From positions 2,717,601 through 2,781,600 of the forward strand of contig CM030863.1 in assembly GCA_018105865.1 (NCBI GenBank): a stretch of DNA of 64,000 bases. The letters run 5' to 3'. This document shows, one piece after another, positions 1-10,679 of this stretch. The stretch is from Metaphire vulgaris. Its lineage: Eukaryota > Annelida > Clitellata > Crassiclitellata > Megascolecidae. A model generated the notes under the pieces. That model was not told the DNA's origin. It made no database searches and saw only the letters and a program-made list of their open reading frames with translations. Each line of letters opens with the position of its first letter. Within the stretch, counting starts at the first letter, position 1. Position numbers and translations under genes: made by a program.

Positions 1-690
1 ATAACCCATGACTCTGTCATTTGAGCCGTACCTAAATGATGTGATCAGGCGATGACACTTTCAACTGAGCAGAATACGATCAGTCCGGCGCTATCTACCT
101 GTATCCGGTGTCGTTCACTTGGTTCAGGCCTTAGTGCTAACGAGGATTGATTACTGCAATAGTGTGTTGTGGGGTCTCCCGGTCAATAAACTAGATCGCC
201 TGCAGTCTATTCTTAATCAGAGGATCGAGGATCGTGTTCGGATGTCGTTGGCGCGAGCACGTAACTCCACTTCTCAGGGATCGTCTTCATTGGCTTCGAG
301 TCCCTGAGCGGATTGTGTTCAAGAGATGCTGGCTGACGTACAGAGTGCTGCACGACCCGTACTGTCCGGAGTATCTCGCCTCTCTTGTAAAGACACCGCA
401 GTGCAGTGATAGGAGATTGTCACTCCGTTCGAGTCGTAGGGTCAAACTTCAGGTTCCTCCTCCCTCCAAGACTGCCAAGTTTGGAGAGAGATCATTTACA
501 CGCGGTAACCCTATCTTGTGGAACTCTCTTCCTGATCACGTCACCACGGCTGATACTCCTGAACACTTCATCAAGAGCTTAAAAACGCATCTGTTTGGGT
601 TGGGGTATAGTTGAGATGTTAAAGCGCTTTTGTTGTGGGCCTCAGCCTTGTTACAGCGCTATAGAAGTCGTCCAAGAATGAATGAATGAA
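1..690 (+). pseudogene. CR1/Jockey-like LINE, 3' end of reverse-transcriptase ORF plus 3' tail
   Basis: Two frames together give the C-terminal part of a non-LTR retrotransposon ORF2. Positions about 50-230 encode the thumb region with the motif LTRIDYCNSVLWGLP and LDRLQSIL. Positions 234-614 encode HVTPLLRDRLHWLRVPERI, then YRVLHDPYCPEYL and ILWNSLPDHV, and end at a stop. The frame changes near 220-235, so this copy is dead. After the stop comes a 3' UTR with the stem-forming AGCGCTTTTGTTG ... ACAGCGCTATAG and a terminal ATGA repeat at about 677-693, as expected for CR1-type elements. A second copy of the 3' end lies inverted at 25869-25958. The 5' part is outside the window. Confidence 0.85.
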
Positions 691-692
691 TG

Positions 693-813
693 AACCCACA
701 TAAACCATATAAACCACATATAACCACATGTAAATCACATAACAAACTTTAAGGTAGACTGATTTTTTTGTGGGGGTATATATACCGATATACCCCCCAT
801 CGCTACGCCCCTG
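693..813. mobile_element. hAT-like MITE family A, right half only
   Basis: The stretch ends with CGCTACGCCCCTG, the terminal repeat of a family also present at 13344-13514, 23524-23711, 35316-35489 and 41882-42037. Internal sequence (AACTTTAAGGTAGACTGATT and a TATATACCGATATA block) matches those copies. The left end is missing where it abuts the LINE tail. Confidence 0.7.
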
Positions 814-1257
814 ATTACGCATCTATAAAGGCGACGTCATATGGCCTATAGCTACTGAACTTACATATATTAATTATTTGTGTATTTAAAGCATGCTAAT
901 TACGCCAAATTATAGGTCTGGTTTCTCTTTTCTAATTTAGGTCTTGTGACGGCCAAAGACCATTTGAAATCGGAAAGTTCAGTTGAGTCATAAAGAGGTG
1001 TCATTAGAGCTCCTACGCTGAGATTGTTGATGGTCTTAATCTCACACACTGAAACCGACAAGTCTTTGAACAGTTTCGTCTGAGAGGCGTCAGTGAGAGC
1101 AGACATTGAAACGTTCAGAAATCATACAATAAAATACTAAGGGCATTTACCAGCTATTTACAGCTGCGTTTTTAGACCGATTTTAAGCACGGAGAAAGCT
1201 ATCGAGTTGATAGTAGAAATCTATAAAACTGCGTCTCTCATTTCCAATCGCTATCAC
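814..1257. other. No supported gene
   Basis: A 68-codon open frame lies on the minus strand at 900-1106, beginning MSALTDASQTKLFKD. It has no recognised family, no clear splice sites and no homologue elsewhere in the window, so I do not call it a gene. Confidence 0.5.
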
Positions 1258-1770
1258 CAGTGTTGTAATAAATACTTCACTGAAGTATTGAAATACTTTC
1301 ATAAATACTTGGTTCTCGGGTAGTATTTAAATACCCAAATACCTGGGTAGGTATTTAAATACTGGCAAATAAGTTTCAAATACTTTTTAAATACTTGATA
1401 AATTATTTGATACATGATTCGCCACAGCCGCTGAACATCTTTTAGTCATGACACTCATTATCGCACAAATTATTACTGCATGAGCATAAAAAGCAAACAT
1501 ATCGCCGGTCGCAATGTATCTAACAGGCCGGGCTGTTTATATTTGTAGGCCTATTCTGTGACGACTGACGAAATAGTAGAAAGTCTTGTACGTGAAAATT
1601 GCAATAAATCAAAAGTATTTAAATTTCTTAAATACATCCAAATACTCTATGGTATTTAAATACTATTAAATGCTTAATTTTGGATGGGTATTTCAATACT
1701 TTCTTAAATACTGGACAAAGTGTTTAAATAGTATTTAAATACTAACGTATTTAGATAATTTACAACACTG
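1258..1770. mobile_element. hAT-like MITE family G (CAGTGTTGTAA ends)
   Basis: The element begins CAGTGTTGTAATAAATAC and ends GATAATTTACAACACTG. It is flanked by GCTATCAC (1250-1257) and GCGATCAC (1771-1778), an 8-bp duplication with one mismatch, which is typical of hAT elements. The inside is AT-rich with repeated AAATACT words and no coding potential. Its right end is only 48 bp from the start codon of Mab-21 gene A, so it may supply or disrupt promoter sequence. Confidence 0.8.
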
Positions 1771-1818
1771 GCGATCACTAGCAAATTTTCTTTATGTACG
1801 AAAGGAGAGATTTCGGGA

Positions 1819-3864
1819 ATGGAAAACGGCTACAGACGATTTCGTAGCAGACTGTTAGCCAGAAGAAATCTGAAATGGAGCCTGATGACAGGAAGTCTTT
1901 TCGAAAAACCGCTTCAATACATCATCGAGGATCCAACGGACTTTGACTATTTTATCTGGCCGGCCGACCTCTGTGCCATCCACCCAGGAAACCAAGTTCC
2001 GCCTCAATTCCGACGTGGATCGAGGGTTCTTACTGTTCTCACCGAAGGCGTGCATCCAGGATTCGCAAGACTTCTCACTGACGTAAACAGATTATATCGA
2101 AAACCAACCTATCGTCGCAACTACACATCCAGTTCAGGAACCTTCAAATCAATTGTGAAAGGACCGTCGGTCAAGAGATATGGAACGAAGATGTGGAGAA
2201 CCATAAACGGATGTGATCTGAACAATTTCTATCGAATCTTGGAAAAAATCGGTGGCCTAAAACCGTTGCCCCAAGACCAAGTAGAAGCAATCTTTTGCCC
2301 CTACTGGCCGCCAGAGGCCGAAGAGTGGGCGACAAGAGAAAGACCTAACGGGTGGCCGACAAGTGATGATGTCAAGAAGATCGTCGGTCGTGGATGTCAC
2401 TTCGTTGCAAAACCTCATCAGAGCAATCCGGACGATTCCACTCAGTGGAGGTTCTCGTTTTCACAGGCGGAGATCATCCTAGTGTCCAGCTGGACAGACG
2501 TTCAGATGTACATCTATCACGTTCTGCGAGTGATCAAGAGCGAAGTGGTGAAGTCGAGTGGTGGCGAAGATTCAACAGTTCTCTGCACGTTTTACTTCAA
2601 GACGCTGATGTTCTGGGCGTGCGAGGAGAAGCGTCGGGAATTCTGGAATGAAGAGAATCTCGAGAATTCTGTCGGTGAGTTGCTCTGTCAGATGATCGAA
2701 TGGCTAATTGAACGTCGCTGTCCCAATTATTTCATTCCGGAGAATAACATGATCGATTACTTGAGCGACGACGTTGACCTGTCTACAGAAATCTCTGCGC
2801 TTCTTTACTACAGAGAAAACTGCAGTCAGCTGATGAGCAGAATACCAAAGGCGTATGGTAGAGAAACAGTCTATGAAGTGTCAATTCCTGAAAAATTTCG
2901 CCGTATCTTTCAATTTCATTTAATATACGCACATCTTCTGAATCCTCTCGATCCCAAAATGACGGACCGCTTCATGGAACATCTGTGGAATTCCAACGAA
3001 ATTTTGCCCGAATTGAAGTACATCTATTTAGGCATAGCGTCGCAAGGTAGGTTGATGAATTCACCAAACGAAAAACTGCCGAGGAAGAGTGACGCTATGC
3101 TTTTGTCGATGGCCACAAAATACTTTGACAAAGCAGTCGGATACAAGTATGAAGAATGTGGTAAAATGGCGTTTTCATTCTTTGACACTCTTCCTACGAT
3201 ATTCGAGAAGGTGATGCAAACAAATGACCACGAGTTCCTAGACGAATGGCGCCCTCTAGGGCCAGCAGTGGACACGAACGACGAAAGGAACGTGAAATTC
3301 TCGACGTTTCTAGAAGTCCTGCAGTGTTTAATGCAGCAGCTTAATGAAACGTTACCGGAACCATGCTACTTTGTCGCGGCAGCATATCGAGCCAATTTCT
3401 TATACTCTGCATTGAGGGACTACAGCTCGGCTGCAAGGCAGTGTGACGAAGCCTTGGAACTGTTAGACAAATACGAGGACGCGATTGACGACGGCAATTT
3501 ATTTAAGTCTCTCCGGCGGTTCATTGTCACAAATGAGATCGCGGTTGTTTTTGACGAGCACGTTCAAGTTCTCGTAGGTTTCGTCGCTCTGCTTCGCAAG
3601 ATTTACAGGCAGCGTAACAGCCATGTGTACGGCGGCTCGGTGTCTGTACGCGATGTTGTATTTCATCTGGACGCAAGCGAATTCCTGAGGTACATCAGAC
3701 ATCGCTGTTCTCTTCATCTAGGCCACAGAGTAACAGCAGAATTTCAAAGGCACGTGCTGGGTGATTTGTTTAGAAACAAGTTGTTTGTTGAGGCAGACAC
3801 TGAAAAATGTTCAAACCTGTTCCTGAGCACGGCCATTCGTATCAGTGCCATAAAACCTCAGTGA
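1819..3864 (+). CDS. Mab-21 domain protein A (cGAS/Mab-21 nucleotidyltransferase-fold superfamily)
   Basis: Intronless ORF of 681 residues. The N-terminal half has the nucleotidyltransferase-type G-S motif (TGSLFE, residues 24-29) followed 15 residues later by D-F-D (41-43), then the family word TEGVHPGFARLL. Residues about 160-345 carry the Mab-21 C-terminal helical domain: CPYWPPEAEEW, then W-R-F-S-F-S-Q-A-E, FYFKTLMFWACEEK, and CQMIEWLIERRCPNYFIPEN. The last 200 residues (PCYFVAAAYRANFLYSALRDY ...) look helical and TPR-like and are shared with genes B and C. The start is chosen because MENGYRRFRSRL aligns with MEYGYKKFRQRL of gene B at identical spacing to GS and DxD. In animals this superfamily includes cGAS-like nucleic-acid sensors and Mab-21 proteins. 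Whether this one is catalytic is inference. Residues 161-346 lie in the block converted with gene B. Confidence 0.85.
   Translation: MENGYRRFRSRLLARRNLKWSLMTGSLFEKPLQYIIEDPTDFDYFIWPADLCAIHPGNQVPPQFRRGSRVLTVLTEGVHPGFARLLTDVNRLYRKPTYRRNYTSSSGTFKSIVKGPSVKRYGTKMWRTINGCDLNNFYRILEKIGGLKPLPQDQVEAIFCPYWPPEAEEWATRERPNGWPTSDDVKKIVGRGCHFVAKPHQSNPDDSTQWRFSFSQAEIILVSSWTDVQMYIYHVLRVIKSEVVKSSGGEDSTVLCTFYFKTLMFWACEEKRREFWNEENLENSVGELLCQMIEWLIERRCPNYFIPENNMIDYLSDDVDLSTEISALLYYRENCSQLMSRIPKAYGRETVYEVSIPEKFRRIFQFHLIYAHLLNPLDPKMTDRFMEHLWNSNEILPELKYIYLGIASQGRLMNSPNEKLPRKSDAMLLSMATKYFDKAVGYKYEECGKMAFSFFDTLPTIFEKVMQTNDHEFLDEWRPLGPAVDTNDERNVKFSTFLEVLQCLMQQLNETLPEPCYFVAAAYRANFLYSALRDYSSAARQCDEALELLDKYEDAIDDGNLFKSLRRFIVTNEIAVVFDEHVQVLVGFVALLRKIYRQRNSHVYGGSVSVRDVVFHLDASEFLRYIRHRCSLHLGHRVTAEFQRHVLGDLFRNKLFVEADTEKCSNLFLSTAIRISAIKPQ
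2299..2856 (+). repeat. Near-identical block shared with gene B (conversion tract)
   Basis: 558 bp inside gene A match 11753-12310 in gene B with five substitutions by my reading and no gaps. Identity stops abruptly at both ends: upstream and downstream the two proteins are clearly diverged. Confidence 0.9.
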
Positions 3865-3886
3865 TTTCATAAAACACAAGGTTTTG

Positions 3887-3889
<3 letters not shown>

Positions 3890-3926
<37 letters not shown>

Positions 3927-4190
3927 CATCATCATCATCATCATCATCATCAGCATCAGCATCAGTATCACTATTATAATTATTTATCATTTATCATTAT
4001 TATTATTTATCATTATTACTATTATCATTATTATTATTGTCATCATTATTATCATCATCATTATCATTATTATTATTATTTATCATTATTATTATTATCA
4101 TCCTTATTATCATCATTATCATTATTATTATTATTTATCATTATTATTATCATCATTATTACCATTATTATTATTATTGTCATTATTTTT
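3890..4190. repeat. Degenerate TTA/TCA microsatellite
   Basis: Runs of TAT-TAT-TAT and CAT-CAT units mixed with TTATCATT words begin about 25 bp after the gene A stop codon. Open frames here (poly-I, poly-Y) are artefacts of the repeat. Confidence 0.9.
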
Positions 4191-5040
4191 ATTTGGTTCG
4201 TGCAAAGATTGACAATACACATAGGCAAAGAAATAATAACTTGCTTGGTGTTTCCGTTTGTCTGATGGTTGTGTGCTTTCCTGAATATGCAGTTAAGACT
4301 CTAGGAATTGACTTTATTCAAAGACATTGCTCAACACACACACACACGCTGGAACCCCAGCTGGCTGTTTCGGCCATTTTCTGGCGCCTTTAATTGCCAG
4401 TTAGACACGTGCATCATGATGCCAGATACATAACAGCCATTTATAATTATTACGCGGTAAGACCTCGGTTACACACGACCTTAGATTACACGAATTCTCG
4501 TTAACACGGAACTTTTGTCTTAATCGACTGAGACTCAGAGGGTATCCTCACAGTCTGTTAACATGGACAATTTTCGCGGTCTTCTGAGGTCATTGTTGTC
4601 TGTAAAATCAATAAGGTATCTAGTAAGCAGAAACCACTGTCTGTTGTTTGAGAATCGAAAAATTTAAGAACTATATTAAGTACGTCTGTGATAAACGACC
4701 AAGATCATCTAGTTGAAGTCTTAATATGCGTATTTATGAATGACACGAAGAATTTCAGCCGTTTAACTCTTTCCCGTGTGTATATATAAGCACCGATCTC
4801 ATCCTCCATGTCACCGATTGGTCCGGTAGAATTTGTGTTCTTAGATGGTAAAGTTGCAGATCATATATTGCGCTATATGATCCAGAGCCTTCGAATATTT
4901 GAAAATATCCGCTTAAGGTTAATGACTCAAACACAAATACTGCTCACAATACGAAAGCACCGTCAATTAATTTCACTCCAATTAGTTGATCATTTAATTG
5001 ATTGATTGGTGGCGATAGCAGCAGTAGTTGTTGCTGTCGT
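4191..5040. other. No gene seen
   Basis: Unique-looking AT-rich sequence with short open frames only. A TATATATAAGC word occurs near 4780 but I see no coding exon after it. Confidence 0.5.
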
Positions 5041-5110
5041 TGCGGAAGTAATATTAATAGTAGCAGCAGTAGCAGCAGTAACAGCAGCAGCAGTAGTAGT
5101 AGTAGTAGAC

Positions 5111-5161
<51 letters not shown>

Positions 5162-5186
5162 CAATAGTAGTAGTTGTTGTAGTGGC

Positions 5187-5243
<57 letters not shown>

Positions 5244-5262
5244 TGTTGTTGAAGTAGAAGCA
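5041..5262. repeat. TAG/CAG microsatellite
   Basis: Long TAG (GTA) arrays with AGC interruptions. It directly precedes a dispersed repeat at 5274. Confidence 0.9.
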
Positions 5263-5273
5263 GTAGTTAGCAA

Positions 5274-5480
5274 GTAAGTAAAACCTCGTAAATTTATATA
5301 GCGCTTTGAAAGTAGTACAGTAGTAGCTGCTTATTCGTATGCGCTTAATCTTTCTTGAAATAGCTATGGGCAAGGTGGGTTGTCGACCGGGCAAGGGTCA
5401 GTGTATCCATGAGGTGGCGGGTCGGGCTGTTATAGGCTATGGAGGAAATGACTTTTGGAATAGAAAGGTTTTAACTTTAG
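5274..5480 (+). repeat. Dispersed LINE-end-like repeat (TAAAACCTCGTAAATTTATA), copy 1
   Basis: This copy, 5992-6200 and 51593-51700 share AAGTAAAA-CTCGT-ATTT-TATAGCGC followed by a stem-type region and AATAGCTATGGG. Copies start right after a trinucleotide array, or after AAGTAAAGTAAA repeats, which suggests LINE or SINE 3' ends. Confidence 0.65.
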
Positions 5481-5497
5481 ACCAAAAGGCTTGAGTA

Positions 5498-5538
5498 GTA
5501 GACGTAGTAGTAGTAGTAGTATAGTAGTAGTAGTAGAC

Positions 5539-5602
<64 letters not shown>

Positions 5603-5630
5603 CAGCAGCAGCAGCAGCAGCAGTAGTATA
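5498..5630. repeat. TAG then CAG microsatellite
   Basis: TAG units with two GACG interruptions, passing into CAG units near 5598-5625. Confidence 0.9.
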
Positions 5631-5991
5631 ATTAAAGACGAAATGAGACTACGCTGGTATTTACTATAGCTGCGCACTTTAAGTTTGCAGACCATGACTA
5701 AGCCTCATAGTGATTGCAGGATGAATTTGAAGAAATGTTCTTAATCGAATACTAGATCCAGTTGATGTAAAGCCTTTGTGAGATAAATAAAGGCGCAGTT
5801 TCGTAATGAACTAATTCTTCGCCAAGACAGTTGCTGCATCTCATTAGTCTAGAATACAGTAGTATCGCAAGAAGCTAATAATACCCTTTGACTTTCTGAG
5901 AGCTCCACAGACATAAGCCTTACTTGGAGCAGCCGCCAGTAACTACGGGGAAATACTTGAGTTACTGTCTTACTGAATATATTATAAAGTA

Positions 5992-6200
5992 AAGTAAAAA
6001 GTAAAGTAAAATCTCGTGGATTTCTATAGCGCCTTGGCAAGTTGGCAAGCAGCACAACAATAGCTGATTATTCTTAGGCGCTCAGCCTCTCGTAAAATAG
6101 CTATGGGGAAGGTATTTTATCAACCAGGCAATAGTCAACATCCAAAGGGCAGTGAGGATAGGTTGTTACAGCTATGGAGGATATGATTTTAGAAAAAGGG
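5992..6200 (+). repeat. Dispersed LINE-end-like repeat, copy 2
   Basis: Same family as 5274-5480: TAAAATCTCGTGGATTTCTA, TATAGCGCC, TAGCTGATTATTCTTAGGCG and AATAGCTATGGGGAAGG are recognisable. Confidence 0.65.
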
Positions 6201-7200
6201 AGGATTTAAGCTTAGACCTGAAGACTTGATTATATTTACAGTAAGCTGAGAACATCACGTTGATTAACTGTCACACAACGATTGCACGTGAGTATGGTCT
6301 GAAATCTGCCGTAACTCAAGTCAAGCGATGCCACTTGGCAGTTTGCCACTCGTATGACATGTAGTCCTCGAACGATATGTTACTCTCCGACCCCGTTTTG
6401 CTGCAGGGCCCACATTTGAAATTCAAAAACCTTTGCGGTCCACCCGTTAACTATAGCAGTGGCGTATCTAAGATTGCGGAACATGGTTGGTGCACGTCGC
6501 TATTTTCGAGATTATTAACGTCTACAAGCAAGTAAAGGTCGTCATTGAGTTTTTCACACATAGGCTCTAATCACGTCCGCCATACATGTCCCCTAAAAAA
6601 TTTCGCTAAGTTAAAAACTAAGTAAAAAATTCATTAAATTCAAAAGTTAAGATTTGAATGATCCCAAATAGGGTCCCGACCCCCATGACTTGGAACTACG
6701 CCAACAAAATATAGGCCTATTTAATAAACTGATAAAACGCGTAAATTTTCGGATTAATTATTTGTATTTGTATTTTATTTACGAATTTTGCCATTTTCCT
6801 GCTTTGAAACTTCAGCGCGGCCCACAGGGCCCCTGTAGCGGGCCATCTTTGAGCCACGGCGCGCGGGTTGAAAACCACTGCTGTAATTAATAATTATAAT
6901 ATACACTAGGTGTTTACCCGTCAAAAATGACGGGGGAGATTGGCTATTTTACCACCCGATTTTGCGCAAATGCAATGGCAATTTGCGCAATTAATTGTCC
7001 TTAACTCGCCGCCTTTTCCTGCAACCGAGTTAACGCCCATTCGCATGAATTTTCTTGATAGTCAACGTAAGTGTAATGATTTGGCAGTGTCGAACGACAT
7101 GCAGTGCTTGATTCTCTTGTTTGCTGTGCTGCTTTTTCACGCCGAACAAACAGCCTGCTACTCATTCTCACTTGATTGTCGCAATTCTCGTGAACGCTGG
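6200..7200. other. No gene seen; repeat-like islands
   Basis: 6400-6890 contains GC-rich words (GGGCCCAC and GCGGCCCACAGGGCCCC ... GTTGAAAACCACTGCTG) like the ends of the 'ggttctcaa' type hAT elements elsewhere in the window, but I could not pair its ends. The rest is unassigned. Confidence 0.4.
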
Positions 7201-7201
7201 A

Positions 7202-7676
7202 CTTTTTTGTTTTGCACAGACGTTTAGAAAGAGGAATAAAAAAGCTAAACAATGGTGCAAACCTCATCTTCTTAGCTCTTATATAGCCTGAGATATAGCA
7301 AATTCAAAACAATTAGGAAATTTTCTCAGAATTCAAAACTTATGCGAAATTCACCGATAATACTTATGTTCAAACATTGTCAGTTAGAATTGATGGATCT
7401 TTTGTCAATTTTCAAACTTTTGGGTTTATTTTGTTCCTCTGACATCCCTTTACAACTTTGCCGCCGACCAAAGTGGGGTTACCGATGAAAAGTTTTTGCT
7501 AGGGGGCTTTGAAATTTTTTGGGGGAGAGGGAGATATTTTAGGCCGTAAAGTGGACTCTACCCCCATATTTTTTTATTTTGCACGGATGGTTAAAAGAGG
7601 AATAAACAATCTAAACAATGGTGCAAACCTCATCTTTTTAGCTCCTATATAGCCTGAGATATAGCAAATTTTAAAA
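7202..7676. repeat. Direct repeat pair of about 108 bp
   Basis: 7202-7310 and 7568-7676 share TTTTGCACGGATG/TTTTGCACAGACG, GAGGAATAAA, TAAACAATGGTGCAAACCTC and TATAGCCTGAGATATAGCAA. The spacer contains no gene. Confidence 0.75.
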
Positions 7677-7819
7677 CGTTACAGCAATCATTTCGGAAGA
7701 ACGCTTTTCCAAAAATTAAATCCCCAGTTATACATCTGAAAATTTAATCCACACTTGAAGGGTTAAATCTAAAAATAGTATTGAAGTTAGGAAGGAGTAA
7801 ATATATATAATAACGGGAG

Positions 7820-8228
7820 CAGGGCATTGGAGGGGGATTGGGAGGAGGATGGGTTGTACATTTTAGGAGCAGCGTTGTAGGTTTGGAAAATTTGGGGCCG
7901 GTGGGGTAAGACAGAGCGGTGATGGGTTGGGGCCAGGGCGATTGGGAAAGAGATGGGAAGAGGGAATGGGGTTGGGAGAGGGATGGGGAGAGGGAAGAGG
8001 AACGGGGGTTTGGGACCTGTGGGGTGGGGTGGGGGTGGGGTATGGGTTGGGGCCTGGGGCGATTGGGAGAGGGATGGGGAGAGGAAGGGATTGGGAGAGG
8101 GATGGGAGAGGGAAGGGAACAGGGTTTTGGGGCCTGTGGAGTAAGGCCGGGCTGGGATGGGATGGGTTGGGGGGGAATGGGTTGGTGCTGGGGCGATTGG
8201 GAGAGGGATGGGGAGAGGGAAGGGGAAC
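7820..8228. repeat. G-rich degenerate minisatellite
   Basis: Repeated GATTGGGAGAGGGATGGGGA-type units with GGGGCCTGTGG interludes. The minus-strand proline/serine frames and plus-strand glycine frames are shadows of this repeat. Confidence 0.85.
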
Positions 8229-8350
8229 AATACTGCAATTAAGACGCTTCGTTAAACGCTCCGTTGATTATATTATACAGTTTTGATTAAACAATATTTG
8301 GTTGTCAATGACAACAGCGTCTTGCAAAATCTGCCGTGTATCGTGACCGA
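8229..8350 (+). repeat. Dispersed repeat K, copy 1
   Basis: Shares CTGCAATTAAGACGCTTCGT, TTGGTTGTCAATG-CAACA-CGTCTT and GTATCGTGACCGAC with 53990-54110. In both places it follows a G/C-rich degenerate minisatellite, so the minisatellite is probably part of the same element. Confidence 0.7.
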
Positions 8351-8684
8351 CAGACCGATTCGCCGGATTCACATCGAAATTATATAATAAGATTTTGAGC
8401 TAACATTTACATCATGATGCTCAGAGCAGCGTCCTCATTGGTCTATCATGTCGCCAATGTGATCTAACTGCAGGATAATTGAATGCAGCTATGCCAACAG
8501 TAGAGTCTATTTGAATAATTTGGTTAATTATGCTGCAATGTTGTGATTAGCAGGACAGATAAAATCGCGAGTTCTAAACCGTTACAGATAAACCTGGCTA
8601 AAAGTGACCAGATCGCTCAAGTTGCGAGTCCTTGAGAGGAAACCGAAAAGAATATAGATCAAAGACAGCTAGGTTATTACAAAT

Positions 8685-8920
8685 TTTGAGTATTCATTAT
8701 GTTATACATACGTTATACATTATGTATAACATAATGAATATTCATTGATGTTCATTGATTGATGAATATTCATTCATTGACAAAATGAGTATTCATTATG
8801 TCATACATACTATAGTATATACTATAGTATGTATGACATTATGAATACTCAAAAAATAATAGCAATACTGGTAGCATAGTATTGATATATCAATACTATG
8901 CTATCAGTGTTGCTATTATT
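8685..8920. repeat. Three adjacent near-perfect palindromes
   Basis: 8685-8745, 8787-8850 and 8855-8920 are each self-complementary. The second (64 bp, centre TATAGTATATACTATA) has one mismatched pair. The third (66 bp, centre TATTGATATATCAATA) has two. The words AGTATTCATTATGT(T/C)ATACATA are shared by the first two. Confidence 0.85.
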
Positions 8921-8999
8921 GTTATGTCAGTCTACAAAATTGATATTACATTTTATAATTATCATGATAATTGTCATCTATGTTATCTATTTCAGTTTC

Positions 9000-9218
9000 A
9001 TTTGCATTATTATAGTCATATCTATATTTATTATCATTATTATCATTATCATAATTATTGTTATTATTATTAGCAATTTAGCATCACATTATCATTTTAT
9101 TATTGTGATTATCGTTACTATTAAAATCCTTTATTATCATCATTGTCATAATTATTTCTATCACTATTAGTAGTAGTAGAGTATTTTTGGTAATAAAAAT
9201 ACTCTACTACTACTAATG

Positions 9219-9268
<50 letters not shown>

Positions 9269-9371
9269 TTATTATTATTATTATTACTACTACTACTACT
9301 ACAACTACTACTACTACTAGTACTACTACTACTACTACTTCTAATACCAATACTACTACTACTACCTAATG

Positions 9372-9430
<59 letters not shown>

Positions 9431-9478
9431 GCTACTACTACTACTACCACAACCACCACCACCACCACCACCACTACT
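9000..9478. repeat. ATT then CTA/CCA microsatellite
   Basis: AT-rich TTATCATTA words pass into long CTA arrays (9215-9450) and a short CAC run at about 9448-9474. No coding potential. Confidence 0.9.
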
Positions 9479-9484
9479 GTAATC

Positions 9485-9840
9485 TTCATTACAGCTCTAT
9501 TCTCTCATATATTTCGTTAGTAGTTACCGCCTAGACCATTATTTATAGACGCCTCTGCAAAAGGCTGTCGTGAATTAACACTGACGTTTTTATAAGCGGG
9601 AATATCTTCAGACGGGCATGACTGTAACGAAAAAGGATGCGACAGAACGATGTCAGCTGTTACCGGGAGGGAGTCCAATGACTGGGCTGCTTCAGAGAAT
9701 ATCTCTAAACATATCCGCAGACTCGTTGAGTATAGGCCTACATACATACATACACATGAAGCCTCAAAGCCGAGCAGATCACAGATACCAACCATGCTAC
9801 GCGAATATTGGATACGACAGTCGGACATCTCAGAGCAGCC
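9485..9840. other. No gene seen
   Basis: Overlapping open frames on both strands (longest 122 codons, minus) have no recognisable family or conserved partner. AT dinucleotide-rich sequence follows to 10080. Confidence 0.4.
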
Positions 9841-10089
9841 TAGTGTAATAGGCCTATATATATATATAGCACATATATATAGCATATATATGTTATATAT
9901 AATATATTAGCTACGGCATTCGGACATCTTAGGGCAGCATAGTATAATATATATATATATATATTATACATATATAATATATACATAGTATATGTAATAT
10001 ATAATAATATATGTATGTATACACAATATATACATATATTATTATATATACTATATATATACATATATATATACAGACATTAAATTGCA

Positions 10090-10545
10090 ATTATGGATAC
10101 ATGCGTGATATCTACCCTACTGTATGCATGTGAGACATGGACCATGAAGAAACAAGACAGATTAAAACTGAACGCATTTGAAATGAAATGTTATAGGAAA
10201 ATGCTGAAAATAAGTTATAAAGATATGATCAAAAATGATACTATTCGTGGGACGAACAAAGACTGTTGTGGAGAAGATCAAAGAAAGAAAATTATCGATA
10301 TTTGGACACATCTGCAGAATGAGGGATGACAGAATAATAAAGACAGTGATGATGGGCAGGTCAAATGGTATGAGAAAAAGAGGAAGACCAAAGAGAAGAT
10401 GGATCGATGACATTCTTGAATGGACTGGACTTGACACCACCCAAAATGCGATACACATGGCCAAAGAAAGGAAAGGGCCATGGGCGAGCACTCTTACACC
10501 GTTGGCTCCGACGGTCCTTATGGACTATGGAGTGTGATGATGATG
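10090..10545 (+). pseudogene. LINE ORF2 C-terminal remnant (RTE/endonuclease-RT type)
   Basis: Two overlapping frames carry the C-terminal signatures of a non-LTR ORF2: LLYACETWTMKKQDRLKL, FEMKCYRKMLKISYKD, then in the next frame KLSIFGHICRMRDDRIIK and RGRPKRRWIDDILEWTGL. A frameshift and stop near 10318-10330 separate them. It ends in a TGATGATGATGATATATATT tail. Confidence 0.85.
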
Positions 10546-10679
10546 ATGATATATATTATACTATGCTGCTCTAGGATGGTCGACTGCCGTAGATAATATA
10601 TATATATATATATTTAACATAGTATATATATATTATGCTATGCTGCTCTATATATTATATATAAGCTCAATGTAACCGG

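Noticed and set aside
900..1106. 68-codon minus-strand frame MSALTDASQTKLFKD...
   Set aside because: No recognised family, no splice signals and no paralogue; retained only as a note.
7744..8286. Proline/serine-rich and glycine-rich open frames of up to 164 codons
   Set aside because: Shadows of the G-rich degenerate minisatellite; stop-free because of base composition.
10162..10491. 109-codon minus-strand frame
   Set aside because: Antisense of the LINE ORF2 remnant, which has the recognisable motifs on the plus strand.
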